DNA from: Gemmobacter aquatilis
Lineage (GTDB): Bacteria > Pseudomonadota > Alphaproteobacteria > Rhodobacterales > Rhodobacteraceae
Assembly (NCBI RefSeq): GCF_900110025.1
Contig: NZ_FOCE01000007.1
Coordinates: forward strand, 62,001 to 126,000
Reading direction: 5' to 3'
Length of the DNA: 64,000 bases
A program made the translations under genes and the position numbers. A model generated the notes under the pieces. It was not told the DNA's origin, searched no databases, and saw nothing but the letters and a program-made list of their open reading frames with translations. Below are positions 8,996-17,166 of the stretch, piece by piece (position 1 is the first letter of the stretch; each line of letters begins with the position of its first letter).

Positions 8996-9433
8996 ATGCT
9001 GATCGGACTTCCCGCGCTGCTCGGCCCGGAAATGCTCTTTACTCTCAGATCCATGGGTCATGGCGACGAGATCGCGCTGGTCGATGGCAACTACCCCGCG
9101 CAGGCCCATGCCGGGCGGCTGGTGCGGGCCGATGGCCATGGGCTGCTTGCGGTGCTGGAGGCGATTCTGCAGGTGCTGCCGCTGGACGATTTCACCCCCT
9201 GCGCAATCTTTCGCGCCGCCGAGGGCAATGACCCGGCCCGCAGCGGCCCGATTCATGCGCAGATCGACGCACTTTGCGGCAAACACGCGCCCGGTTTTGC
9301 CGTGCAGCCGCTGTCGGGCGAACAGCTCTATCCGCGCATCCGGGGCGCCCATACGATCATCGCCACCAGCGAACCCGCACTTTATGCCAATGTCATCCTG
9401 CGCAAGGGGGTGATCCGTCCGGCTGACGCGTGA
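8996..9433 (+). CDS. RbsD/FucU family sugar mutarotase
   Basis: Cytoplasmic protein of 145 residues that interconverts cyclic anomers of a sugar. The N-terminal LRSMGHGDEIALVDGNYPA is the FucU/RbsD signature, with the likely catalytic His at residue 22, and the C-terminal YANVILRKGVI is FucU-like. ATG 8996 is preferred because AAGGA lies about 8 bases upstream; an in-frame upstream codon lies inside the promoter. Divergent from frcBCAK and followed by the ROK gene, so it probably serves the same sugar, presenting the preferred anomer or ring form to the kinase or a catabolic enzyme. RbsD and FucU members are hard to separate by eye. Confidence 0.85.
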   Translation: MLIGLPALLGPEMLFTLRSMGHGDEIALVDGNYPAQAHAGRLVRADGHGLLAVLEAILQVLPLDDFTPCAIFRAAEGNDPARSGPIHAQIDALCGKHAPGFAVQPLSGEQLYPRIRGAHTIIATSEPALYANVILRKGVIRPADA

Positions 9434-9495
9434 CAAGCCGCCGGGCGACGTGCTAGCGCGACCAGAACAACACGGCAACTAGAGGAGTGGCCACA

Positions 9496-10737
9496 GTGGC
9501 AAACGGAGCCGACACCGCACTGGACAAAGTGCCGGGCGAGCCCTTGCCCGGCGCTCTGTCAGGCACCCGCGGCTCCAACCAGTCCGGGATGCGCGCCCAT
9601 AACGAACGGCTGGTGCTCAGCCTCGTGCGGCAGCATGGTGCACTGGCCAAATCCGACATTGCCCGCATGACCGGGCTTTCCGCGCAGACGACTTCGGTCA
9701 TCATGCGCGCGCTGGAACAGGACGGCCTGCTGCTGCGCGGCGAGCCGGTGCGCGGGCGGATCGGCCAGCCCTCTGTGCCGATGTCGCTGGCCCCCGACGG
9801 GGCGTTCTTCTTCGGGCTGAAGATCGGGCGGCGGTCCGCCGACCTGAGTCTGGTGGATTTCATCGGGCAGGTGCGGGGTACGCGGCGGCGCTTCTACCGC
9901 TATCCGACCCCCGATGCCGTTCTGGATTTTCTGCGCAATGCGCTGCCCGATTTGTTGGCATTGCTGCCTGCCGCCTTGCGCGAACGGGTCAGCGGGCTGG
10001 GCGTGGCGATGCCGTTCCAGTTGTGGAACTGGGTGCAGTTCATCGGCGCCCCGCAAGACGAGATGGACGCCTGGCGCCTGCGCGACATTCAGGCAGAGAT
10101 CGCGGCGGTAGCCGCGATGCCCGTCACGATCCAGAACGACGCCACCGCCGCCTGCGGCGCCGAGCTTGTGTTTGGACAAGGCGAAAAACCCAAGGATTTC
10201 TTGTACTTCTACTTCGGCTATTTCATCGGGGGCGGGCTGGTGCTGAACGGCCAGCTGTTCACCGGGCGCACCGGCAATGCCGCAGGCGTGGGGCCGATGC
10301 TGGTGCCGGGGCCGGATGGGCGGATGCGTCGGCTGCTGACCGTCGCCTCGCTGTCCGTGCTGGCCGAGGCGATGGAAGCTGCGGGCGAGCCGTCGGACGG
10401 GCTATGGGAAAAGCCCGACCACTGGCAGGTCAGCCAGCCGGTGCTGGACCGCTGGATGGACGAGGCCGCCGAGGGGCTGGCTGCAGCGGCGCTGACCGCC
10501 TCGGCACTGATGGAACTGGGGGCGGTGCTGATCGACGGATGGATGCCCGAACAGGTGCGCACCGAACTGACCCGGCGCACCCATGCCGCCTTTCACCGGC
10601 TGGACCTGGCCGGGATCGAGCCGCCGGTGATCCGCGAAGGCAGCGTGGGCGCCAATGCCCGGTCGCTGGGGGCGGCGGCAATTCCGCTGTCGCAGCGCTA
10701 TCTGCTGGAACAGGGCACGGTGCTGACCGAGGGCTGA
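9496..10737 (+). CDS. ROK-family transcriptional repressor (FrcR-like)
   Basis: 413-residue ROK protein. A winged helix lies at about residues 30-95 (NERLVLSLVRQHGALAKSDI, then a helix with GLSAQTTSVIMRAL), followed by a sugar-kinase-like ROK domain with VTIQNDATAACGAE and FGYFIGGGLVLNG. The usual ROK zinc motif CxCGxxGC is absent: the region reads TGRTGNAAGVGPMLVPG, with no Cys pair, so metal-independent sensing is expected. GTG 9496 is chosen since AGAGGAG lies about 8 bases upstream; a GTG at 9487 overlaps that site. Sits 62 bp after the mutarotase gene. Likely repressor of the divergent frc genes, relieved by the sugar. Confidence 0.86.
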   Translation: MANGADTALDKVPGEPLPGALSGTRGSNQSGMRAHNERLVLSLVRQHGALAKSDIARMTGLSAQTTSVIMRALEQDGLLLRGEPVRGRIGQPSVPMSLAPDGAFFFGLKIGRRSADLSLVDFIGQVRGTRRRFYRYPTPDAVLDFLRNALPDLLALLPAALRERVSGLGVAMPFQLWNWVQFIGAPQDEMDAWRLRDIQAEIAAVAAMPVTIQNDATAACGAELVFGQGEKPKDFLYFYFGYFIGGGLVLNGQLFTGRTGNAAGVGPMLVPGPDGRMRRLLTVASLSVLAEAMEAAGEPSDGLWEKPDHWQVSQPVLDRWMDEAAEGLAAAALTASALMELGAVLIDGWMPEQVRTELTRRTHAAFHRLDLAGIEPPVIREGSVGANARSLGAAAIPLSQRYLLEQGTVLTEG

Positions 10738-10751
10738 AACGCGGGCAAGAA

Positions 10752-10797
10752 CGGGCAAACCCCGCTGCCGCCTTGACATTGCAGGCCGGTTTGCCCG
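10752..10797 (+). promoter_or_regulatory. Perfect 10-bp inverted repeat bracketing a TTGACA box, upstream of mrp
   Basis: CGGGCAAACC at 10752-10761 and its exact complement GGTTTGCCCG at 10788-10797 flank a consensus -35 TTGACA at 10773-10778. A weak -10 candidate, GACTAA, follows at 10797-10802. The arms are 36 bp centre to centre, which would suit a looping operator for the Mrp operon. Read as RNA it would be a 10-bp stem with a 26-nt loop and no T-run, so it is a poor terminator for the ROK gene. Confidence 0.45.
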
Positions 10798-10867
10798 ACT
10801 AACTTGCAGGTCGCAACCGACCAGAGACGCCCCGAGATCGGCCCGAACAACGGAAACGCCAGAGGTC

Positions 10868-13705
10868 ATGTCCCCTGCCCTGATCGCCGCGCTGCCCTTT
10901 CTGGGCGCGCTTCTTCCCGGTCTGCTGATCCGTGCCGGGCGCAATGCCTGCGCCACGGTCACCGGATTTGTCACCCTGCTGGCGCTGATCGGCCTCGGCC
11001 TGCACATCCCCGCCGTGTTGCGCGGCGAGGTGATCCGCACGCAGATCGACTGGCTGCCCGCGCTGGGGCTGAACGCCAATTTCATGCTGGACGGGCTGGG
11101 GCTGCTGTTTGCCGGGCTGATCCTGGGCATCGGGTTGCTGATCATCCTCTACGCCCGCTTCTACCTGAGCCCGCGTGACCCGATGGGGCAGTTCTACACC
11201 TACCTCATGCTGTTCCAGGGCGCGATGCTGGGGATCGTGCTGTCGGACAACATCCTGCTTTTGCTGGTGTTCTGGGAGCTGACCTCGCTGTCCTCCTTCC
11301 TGTTGATCGGCTATTGGAAACACCTGCCCGAAGGGCGGCAGGGCGCGCGCATGGCACTGGCGGTCACGGGCGCAGGCGGCCTTGCGATGATCGCGGGGAT
11401 GCTGATCCTTGGCCAGATCGCCGGGTCTTATGATCTGAGCGACATCCTGCAGGCGCGCGACGCCATTCAGGCGTCGGACTGGTATCTGCCCGCGCTGATC
11501 CTGATCCTGCTGGGCGCCTTCACCAAATCGGCGCAGTTCCCGTTCCATTTCTGGCTGCCGCACGCCATGGCCGCCCCCACCCCGGTTTCGGCCTATCTGC
11601 ATTCGGCCACCATGGTGAAGGCGGGCATCTTCCTGATGGCGCGGCTGTGGCCGGTGCTGGCCGGCACGCCGGAATGGTTCTGGATCGTGACCTCGGCCGG
11701 GTTGATCACCATGGTGCTGGGCGCCGTGATCGGCTTGTTCAAGGATGATCTGAAGGCGCTGCTGGCGTTTTCCACCGTCAGCCACCTTGGCCTGATCACC
11801 ATGCTGCTGGGCTTTGGCACCAAGGCGGCGGCCATGGTGGCGATGTTCCACATCCTCAACCACGCCACCTTCAAGGCCGCGCTGTTCATGGTGGCCGGCA
11901 TCGTGGATCACGAGGCGCATACGCGCGACATCAAGCGCCTGGGCGGGCTGCGCAGGCTGATGCCGGTGACCTTCACCATCGCCACGCTCGCGGGCCTGTC
12001 GATGGCGGGGATTCCGCCGCTCAACGGCTTCCTGTCGAAAGAGATGATGCTGGAACAGGCCGCCCATACCCCGCCGGGGCTGATCGGCCTGCTGGCGACG
12101 CTGGGCGCGCTGGTCTCGGTCGCCTATTCGTTCCGGCTGATCGCGCATACCTTCCTTGGCCCGCAACGCACGGATTATCCACACAAACCGCATGATCCGG
12201 GCTTTGGCCTCTGGGCTGCCCCGGCCCTGCTGGCAGGGCTGGTGGTGGCCATCGGGCTGATGCCGATGACGGTGGCGGGCTGGCTGGTCGATGCCGCCGC
12301 AGGTGCGGTGACCGGCACCGCCGCCCATGCCCATATCGCCCATTGGCACGGGCTGGCCAATCCGGCGCTGTGGATGTCGCTGGCCGCCATAGGCGGCGGG
12401 CTTGTGCTGCTGGGCCTGCATCCGACGCTGGATCGGCTGTGGACCGCCCTGCCCCGCCCCGAGGCGAAGCGCATCTTCGACGGGCTGATGGAGCCTTTGG
12501 CCGCCCTGTCGCGCCACCTGACCGCCGCACTGCATCCTGGCATGCTGAGCCGCTATCTGTGGATCGCCACCGCCACGATCATTATTGTGAGCTATTACGC
12601 CTTCCGCAGCGGCAGCCACCTGCCCGGCGCCCGTGCGCTGACCGAGGTGGAGCCCATCGCCGCCATCGGCTGGCTGCTTCTGATGGCCGCCTCGGTCGCG
12701 GTGGTGCTGTGCCATCACCAACGCCTGCTGACGCTGATCCTGATTGCGGTCGTGGGGCTGATGGTCTCGGTCGGCTTTGCCTATCTGTCGGCCCCCGATC
12801 TGGCGCTGACCCAGATCTCGGTCGAGGTGGTGACGGTGATCCTGCTGCTGCTGGCGCTGAATTTCCTGCCGAAAACCACACCGCGCGAAAGCTCTGTCCC
12901 CCGCAAGGTACGCGATCTGGGGCTGGCGGCCTTGGGCGGGCTTGCGGTGGGCGGGCTGATCTATGCACTGATGACCCGGGATTTCGCCTTCCCCAGCATT
13001 GCCGACTATCACCTCGCCAATTCCAAGACGCTGGGCGGCGGCACCAATGTGGTGAACGTGATCCTCGTCGATTTCCGCGGCTATGATACTTTTGGCGAGA
13101 TTACCGTGCTGGGCATCGCCGCCCTGCTGATCTTCGCGCTGACCGAAAGCCTGCTCAGCCCCGGGGCCGCCAATGACCGGCTGCGCGGCTGGGTCAGCGA
13201 TACGCCGGATGCGGGCGACCGCCATCCGCTGATGATGGTGGTGGCGACGCGGATGATGTTGCCCATCGCGCTGATGGTGGGCATCTACATCTTCCTGCGC
13301 GGCCATAATGTACCGGGTGGGGGCTTCATCGCCGGGCTGGTCGTCGCCATCGCGCTGGTCATGCAATACATGGCCTCGGGCTTTGGCTGGACGGCGGCGC
13401 GGCAGCGGATCGACTATCACGGGCTGATCGGCGCAGGTGTGCTGGTCGCTGCCGCGACCGGCATCGGATCGTGGTTCGCCGGGCGGCCTTTCATGACCTC
13501 GAACTACGGGTATTTCGAGATCTGGCCGCTGGAAGAGTTTGAGCTTGCCACCGCCGCGCTGTTCGATCTGGGCGTGTTCCTGACGGTGCTGGGCGCGGTG
13601 ATGCTGGCGCTGTCATCGCTGACCCGCCTCGCCGTACGGGCAGGGCAGACGGTGAACACCGAGGCCTTTGACATGCAATCGGAACTGGAGGCGGAGGAGC
13701 CATAA
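10868..13705 (+). CDS. mrpA: Mrp cation/proton antiporter subunit A, fused A+B
   Basis: 945-residue inner-membrane subunit related to NuoL of complex I; in alphaproteobacteria called PhaAB. The N-terminal ~500 residues hold the antiporter module with proton-path residues around FWELTSLSSFLLIGYW, the Lys-containing TKSAQFPFHFWLPHAM and HSATMVKAG. The MrpA C-terminal part follows, and from about residue 760 an MrpB domain (TPDAGDRHPLMMVVATRMML, then RGHNVPGGGFIAGLVVA). The fused form is normal for this group. First gene of mrpACDEFG; ATG 10868 has a weak GAGG site. Its stop overlaps the mrpC start (TAATG). Works in a seven-domain complex exporting Na+ (or K+) in exchange for protons. Confidence 0.95.
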   Translation: MSPALIAALPFLGALLPGLLIRAGRNACATVTGFVTLLALIGLGLHIPAVLRGEVIRTQIDWLPALGLNANFMLDGLGLLFAGLILGIGLLIILYARFYLSPRDPMGQFYTYLMLFQGAMLGIVLSDNILLLLVFWELTSLSSFLLIGYWKHLPEGRQGARMALAVTGAGGLAMIAGMLILGQIAGSYDLSDILQARDAIQASDWYLPALILILLGAFTKSAQFPFHFWLPHAMAAPTPVSAYLHSATMVKAGIFLMARLWPVLAGTPEWFWIVTSAGLITMVLGAVIGLFKDDLKALLAFSTVSHLGLITMLLGFGTKAAAMVAMFHILNHATFKAALFMVAGIVDHEAHTRDIKRLGGLRRLMPVTFTIATLAGLSMAGIPPLNGFLSKEMMLEQAAHTPPGLIGLLATLGALVSVAYSFRLIAHTFLGPQRTDYPHKPHDPGFGLWAAPALLAGLVVAIGLMPMTVAGWLVDAAAGAVTGTAAHAHIAHWHGLANPALWMSLAAIGGGLVLLGLHPTLDRLWTALPRPEAKRIFDGLMEPLAALSRHLTAALHPGMLSRYLWIATATIIIVSYYAFRSGSHLPGARALTEVEPIAAIGWLLLMAASVAVVLCHHQRLLTLILIAVVGLMVSVGFAYLSAPDLALTQISVEVVTVILLLLALNFLPKTTPRESSVPRKVRDLGLAALGGLAVGGLIYALMTRDFAFPSIADYHLANSKTLGGGTNVVNVILVDFRGYDTFGEITVLGIAALLIFALTESLLSPGAANDRLRGWVSDTPDAGDRHPLMMVVATRMMLPIALMVGIYIFLRGHNVPGGGFIAGLVVAIALVMQYMASGFGWTAARQRIDYHGLIGAGVLVAAATGIGSWFAGRPFMTSNYGYFEIWPLEEFELATAALFDLGVFLTVLGAVMLALSSLTRLAVRAGQTVNTEAFDMQSELEAEEP

Positions 13706-14040
13706 TGGAACTGCTCGTCGCCTCTGCCGTGGGTCTGATGACCGCCGTCGGCATCTACCTGATCCTGCGGTTGCGCATCTTTCCGGTGATCGTCGGGCTG
13801 TCGATGATCTCTTACGCCTGCAACGTGTTCATCTTCGCCTCGGGGCGCATCGTGCCCGGCCTGCCGCCGATCCTGTCGAAAACCGCCGTGGCCTATACCG
13901 ATCCGGTGCCGCAGGCGCTGGTGCTGACCGCCATCGTGATCTCCTTCGGGATGACGGCGGTGATCGTGATGATGGGCCTTGGCGCCTTTCTGTCGGCGGG
14001 CGATGACCGGATCGACCTGAGCGAGGACTCGGAAGAATGA
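13705..14040 (+). CDS. mrpC: Mrp antiporter subunit C
   Basis: 111-residue NuoK-like membrane subunit with three hydrophobic helices (about residues 5-25, 32-52, 72-95) and the MrpC region AYTDPVPQALVLTAIVI followed by SFGMTAVIVMMGL. Starts on the A of the mrpA TAA stop and its own stop overlaps the mrpD start as ATGA, so translation is coupled on both sides. Required as part of the Mrp proton-conducting arm. A hydrophilic acidic tail (DDRIDLSEDSEE) ends the protein. Confidence 0.95.
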   Translation: MELLVASAVGLMTAVGIYLILRLRIFPVIVGLSMISYACNVFIFASGRIVPGLPPILSKTAVAYTDPVPQALVLTAIVISFGMTAVIVMMGLGAFLSAGDDRIDLSEDSEE

Positions 14041-15545
14041 TGGGCCACTGGATCATCGTGCCGGTGGTGCTGCCCGCCGTGATGGGCGCCTTCACCGTGC
14101 TGGTGCTGCGCAACAATCTTGGCCTGAGCCGGGTGTTTTCCACCGCGGCTACCGTGATGCTGCTGGCGGTTGCGCTGGCGCTGCTGGTCGGGGCCACGCG
14201 GAACGGGCCGGAGATCTATTTCCTCGGCAACTGGCCCGCGCCCTTTGGCATCGTGCTGGGGCTGGACCGGCTGTCGGCGCTGATGGTGGCGCTGACGGCC
14301 TTTCTGGCGCTGGTGGTGCAGCTTTACGCCATCGGCACCGGCTGGGACGGGCGGGGGCGGCATTTCCACGCGCTGTGGCAGTTCCAGTTGATGGGGGTCT
14401 GCGGCGCATTTCTGACCGCCGACGCCTTCAACCTGTTCGTGTTCTTCGAGGTGCTGCTGATCGCCTCTTACGGCCTGATGATCCATGCGGGCGGGCGTGA
14501 CCGGCTGAAGGCGGGGGTGCAATATGTCGCCTATAACCTTGTCGGGTCTACGCTTTTCCTGTTTGCGCTGGCCACGATCTATTCCGTCACCGGCACGCTG
14601 AACATGGCCGATCTGGCGGTGAAGCTGCCGCAATTGCCGGCGGGGGATTTCGCGCTGATCCGGGTGGCGGGGGTGATGCTGCTGATGGTCTTTGCCATCA
14701 AGGGCGCGCTGGTGCCGCTGCATTTCTGGCTGCCCGCCACCTATGCGCAGGCGCCCGGCCCGGTTTCGGCGCTGTTCGCGGTGATGACCAAGGTTGGCGC
14801 CTATGCGGTGATCCGCTGTTTCACCCTGTTCTTCCCCGCCGATCTGCCTGCCACCGGCGCGCTGTTTGCCGACCTGCTGCTGCCCGCAGCCCTGCTGTCG
14901 CTGGCGGTGGGGTCGCTGGGCGTGCTGGGCGCGAAAGACCTGCCCCGGCTGGCGGCCTTTGGCGCCATCACCTCGATGGGCACGCTGTTCGTGGCAGTGG
15001 CGCAGTTCACGCCGCAGGCGACGGCGGCAGCGCTGTATTACGCGATCCATTCGACACTGGCGGCGGGGGCGCTGTTCCTTGTGGCAGATCTTGTGGTAGC
15101 ACGGCGCGGCACCGGCAATCTGTTGCGGGCGCTGCCGGTGATGCCGCAGCACGGGCTGATTGCGGCACTGTTCATGGCGACGGCCATTGCGGTGGCCGGC
15201 ATGCCGCCGCTGTCGGGCTTTCTGGGCAAGCTGCTGGTGCTGGATGCCACGCGCGGCGCCTCCATGGTGCTGATCTGGTCGGCCATCCTGCTCAGTTCGC
15301 TGATCACCATTCTGGGCATGGCGCGGGCCGGTTCGACGCTGTTCTGGAAGGCCCATGCGGCAGAGGGTAGCCTGCCGCCCCACCCCGCCCAGCCGCTGGC
15401 CTTTGTGGCGGTATTCGCGCTGCTGGCGGGGCTGGGGACGCTGACGCTGGCCGCAGGGCCGGTGACGGGCTGGCTGGCCGAAACGGCGCGGCAGTTGCAC
15501 GACCCCGCCGCCTTCATCGCCGCCAACAAGCTGGGAGCCCCGTGA
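14037..15545 (+). CDS. mrpD: Mrp antiporter subunit D
   Basis: 502-residue NuoM/NuoN-like membrane protein with about 14 helices. Visible key regions are the Glu-bearing FNLFVFFEVLLIASYGLMIH, the Lys-bearing FAIKGALVPLHFWLPATYAQAP and ALFAVMTKVGAYAVIR. It forms one of the two proton channels of the Mrp complex. Two ATGs in tandem start it (14037 and 14040), overlapping the mrpC stop. It overlaps mrpE at the 3' end. Length and motif order match functional MrpD, with no sign of decay. Confidence 0.95.
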   Translation: MMGHWIIVPVVLPAVMGAFTVLVLRNNLGLSRVFSTAATVMLLAVALALLVGATRNGPEIYFLGNWPAPFGIVLGLDRLSALMVALTAFLALVVQLYAIGTGWDGRGRHFHALWQFQLMGVCGAFLTADAFNLFVFFEVLLIASYGLMIHAGGRDRLKAGVQYVAYNLVGSTLFLFALATIYSVTGTLNMADLAVKLPQLPAGDFALIRVAGVMLLMVFAIKGALVPLHFWLPATYAQAPGPVSALFAVMTKVGAYAVIRCFTLFFPADLPATGALFADLLLPAALLSLAVGSLGVLGAKDLPRLAAFGAITSMGTLFVAVAQFTPQATAAALYYAIHSTLAAGALFLVADLVVARRGTGNLLRALPVMPQHGLIAALFMATAIAVAGMPPLSGFLGKLLVLDATRGASMVLIWSAILLSSLITILGMARAGSTLFWKAHAAEGSLPPHPAQPLAFVAVFALLAGLGTLTLAAGPVTGWLAETARQLHDPAAFIAANKLGAP

Positions 15546-16036
15546 TGCTGCGCAAACTGCTGCCCCATCCGGGGCTGACGCTGCTGCTGATCTTGACCTG
15601 GCTGATGCTGGTGAACGAGTTCAAATGGGGCAGCCTTGTCTTCGGCGCGATGCTGGGCGTGGCGCTGCCGCTGCTGACGGCGCCGTTCTGGCCCGACCGG
15701 CCACTTATCAAAAACTGGCTTCTGGCAGCCGAGTTCGTAGCGATCGTGCTATATGACATAGCAAAATCGAACATCACCGTGGCGCTCATCGTGCTGTTCC
15801 GCCCGCGCGCCAAACTGCAACCGGCCTGGGTGACGGTGCCGTTGGACCTGCAGACGCCGGAGGCTATCACGGTTTTGGCGGGCACGATCACCATGACGCC
15901 GGGCACGGTAACGGCGGATATTTCGGCCGATGGGCGGGCGCTGCTGGTGCATTGTCTGGACGGGGCCGACCCGGATGCGGTGCGGGATGACATCAAGGCG
16001 CGCTACGAATCCCGGCTGAAGAGGATCTTCGAATGA
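15545..16036 (+). CDS. mrpE: Mrp antiporter subunit E
   Basis: 163-residue membrane-anchored subunit. Two hydrophobic stretches near the N-terminus (LTLLLILTWLMLVNEF and the FGAMLGVALPLLTAPFW region) lead to a cytoplasmic ferredoxin-like domain with ITVLAGTITMTPGTVTADIS and LLVHCLDG, standard for MrpE. ATG 15545 overlaps the mrpD stop as TGATG and has GGGAG 7 bases upstream; a GTG at 15542 is the alternative. Its stop overlaps the mrpF start (ATGA). Confidence 0.94.
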   Translation: MLRKLLPHPGLTLLLILTWLMLVNEFKWGSLVFGAMLGVALPLLTAPFWPDRPLIKNWLLAAEFVAIVLYDIAKSNITVALIVLFRPRAKLQPAWVTVPLDLQTPEAITVLAGTITMTPGTVTADISADGRALLVHCLDGADPDAVRDDIKARYESRLKRIFE

Positions 16037-16302
16037 TCACGCTTGCGCTATATTACGCTTTCGCCTGCTTCGGGTTGGGCCTGCTGATCACGCTGTGGCG
16101 GGTGGTGTTCAGCCCCTCGATCCCCGACCGGATTCTGGCGCTGGATACGATGGTGGTCAACGTGATCGCGTTGATCGTGCTGTTCGGCATGATCACCGGC
16201 AGCGGGCTGTATTTCGAGGCGGCGCTGCTGTTCGCCATGACGGGATTCGTGTCTTCGGTGGCCTATGCCAAATTCATCCTGCGCGGCGACATCATCGAAT
16301 AA
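16033..16302 (+). CDS. mrpF: Mrp antiporter subunit F
   Basis: 89-residue subunit with three membrane helices and the family segment SPSIPDRILALDTMVVNVIAL, whose Asp residues are conserved in MrpF and implicated in cation transport. The ATG overlaps the mrpE stop by four bases. A 9-bp gap separates it from mrpG. Full length for the family. Confidence 0.94.
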   Translation: MITLALYYAFACFGLGLLITLWRVVFSPSIPDRILALDTMVVNVIALIVLFGMITGSGLYFEAALLFAMTGFVSSVAYAKFILRGDIIE

Positions 16303-16311
16303 GGGGCTGAC

Positions 16312-16713
16312 ATGATTACGGAAATCATCATTGCGGCCCTGCTGGCCATTGGCGGAACCTTCGGGCTTGTGGGCAGTTACGGGCTGGTGAAACTGCCCGA
16401 TCTGATGACGCGGCTGCACGCGCCCACCAAGGCCTCGACGCTGGGGGTGGGCGGGGTGTTGCTGGCCTCGATGGCGGATGCGGCGTTGCGGCAGGGCACG
16501 GTGAGCTGGCACGAGCTGCTGGTGACGCTGTTCCTATTCCTGACGGCGCCGATCACTGCAAATTTCATCGCCAAGGCCCATATCGCCCGGGCGATGCCGC
16601 GCGAACCCCTGCCGCCCACCGGCACGGCGCGCGACTGGGCAACGCTGGATCTGAGCGACGAGCCGGTGATGCCGCAACTGACCCCGCCGGGGCGGCCCGG
16701 GCGACCTTCCTGA
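16312..16713 (+). CDS. mrpG: Mrp antiporter subunit G
   Basis: 133-residue final subunit with three membrane helices. Family features seen are GTFGLVGSYGLVKLPDLMTRLHAPTKASTLG and FLFLTAPITANFIAKAHIA. A Pro-rich hydrophilic tail ends it. No convincing terminator follows. The next 165 bp hold a cluster of TGTACACCG-like repeats and then a convergent gene. Confidence 0.94.
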   Translation: MITEIIIAALLAIGGTFGLVGSYGLVKLPDLMTRLHAPTKASTLGVGGVLLASMADAALRQGTVSWHELLVTLFLFLTAPITANFIAKAHIARAMPREPLPPTGTARDWATLDLSDEPVMPQLTPPGRPGRPS

Positions 16714-16734
16714 CCCAATCGGGGGGGCACCCCC

Positions 16735-16788
16735 TGTACACCGGGGGTACACCGGGCGTGCTGCCGGTGTGCTGACAGATGTACACCG
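16735..16788. repeat. Cluster of GTACACCG repeats with a hairpin
   Basis: TGTACACCG occurs at 16735-16743 and 16780-16788, with a third GTACACCGG at 16747-16755. The middle copy forms a 7-bp stem ACACCGG/CCGGTGT with an 8-nt loop (16749-16770). It lies between the convergent mrpG and the Lrp-domain gene. It could be a bidirectional terminator or a binding site; no T-run is present. Function unknown. Confidence 0.4.
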
Positions 16789-16878
16789 TCTGTGCCGCAT
16801 CGGTCGGCGCGGCGCAAAAACGGCCCCCCTGCCCCGAATCCCTGCCGAATCCGGGGCCGATCAGGACGGCGCGCCCGA

Positions 16879-17115
16879 TCAGAACGCCTTGAAGGTCATC
16901 GTGGTCAGCGTGCGCTGGATGCCCGGAATGTCGAACAGCGCCTCGCTGAGGAAATGGCCGACATCGGCCTCGTCCGGGATATAGACCTTGGCGATCAGAT
17001 CATATTCGCCAGAGGTCGAGAACAGCTCGCTCACCACCTCGCGGTCATAGATGGCGGTGGCGACCTGATAGGTCTGGCCGGGGGTGCAGCGGAACTGGAC
17101 GAAGACGCATTGCAT
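16879..17115 (-). CDS. Stand-alone Lrp/AsnC ligand-binding (RAM) domain protein
   Basis: 78 residues that correspond only to the effector/oligomerisation domain of Lrp/AsnC proteins (CVFVQFRCTPGQTYQVATAI, SGEYDLIAKVYI, IPGIQRTLTTMTFKAF). There is no helix-turn-helix. AGGAG sits 7 bases before ATG 17115, so the short form is a real start rather than a truncation. Such single-domain proteins are known in proteobacteria and archaea and may bind amino acids or co-assemble with full-length Lrp proteins, one of which is encoded at 56155-56655. Neighbouring helicase gene in the same direction, gap 51 bp. Confidence 0.88.
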   Translation of the reverse strand: MQCVFVQFRCTPGQTYQVATAIYDREVVSELFSTSGEYDLIAKVYIPDEADVGHFLSEALFDIPGIQRTLTTMTFKAF

Positions 17116-17166
17116 GGGGGTGCTCCTTTCGCGGCAGCTTAGGCGGGCGGGCGGGGCTTGCCAAGA

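Noticed and set aside
10799..15500. Long minus-strand open frames (hundreds of codons) opposite mrpA and mrpD
   Set aside because: Composition is Gln/His/Arg-rich nonsense typical of antisense frames to GC-rich membrane genes; the plus-strand products have full Mrp motifs.
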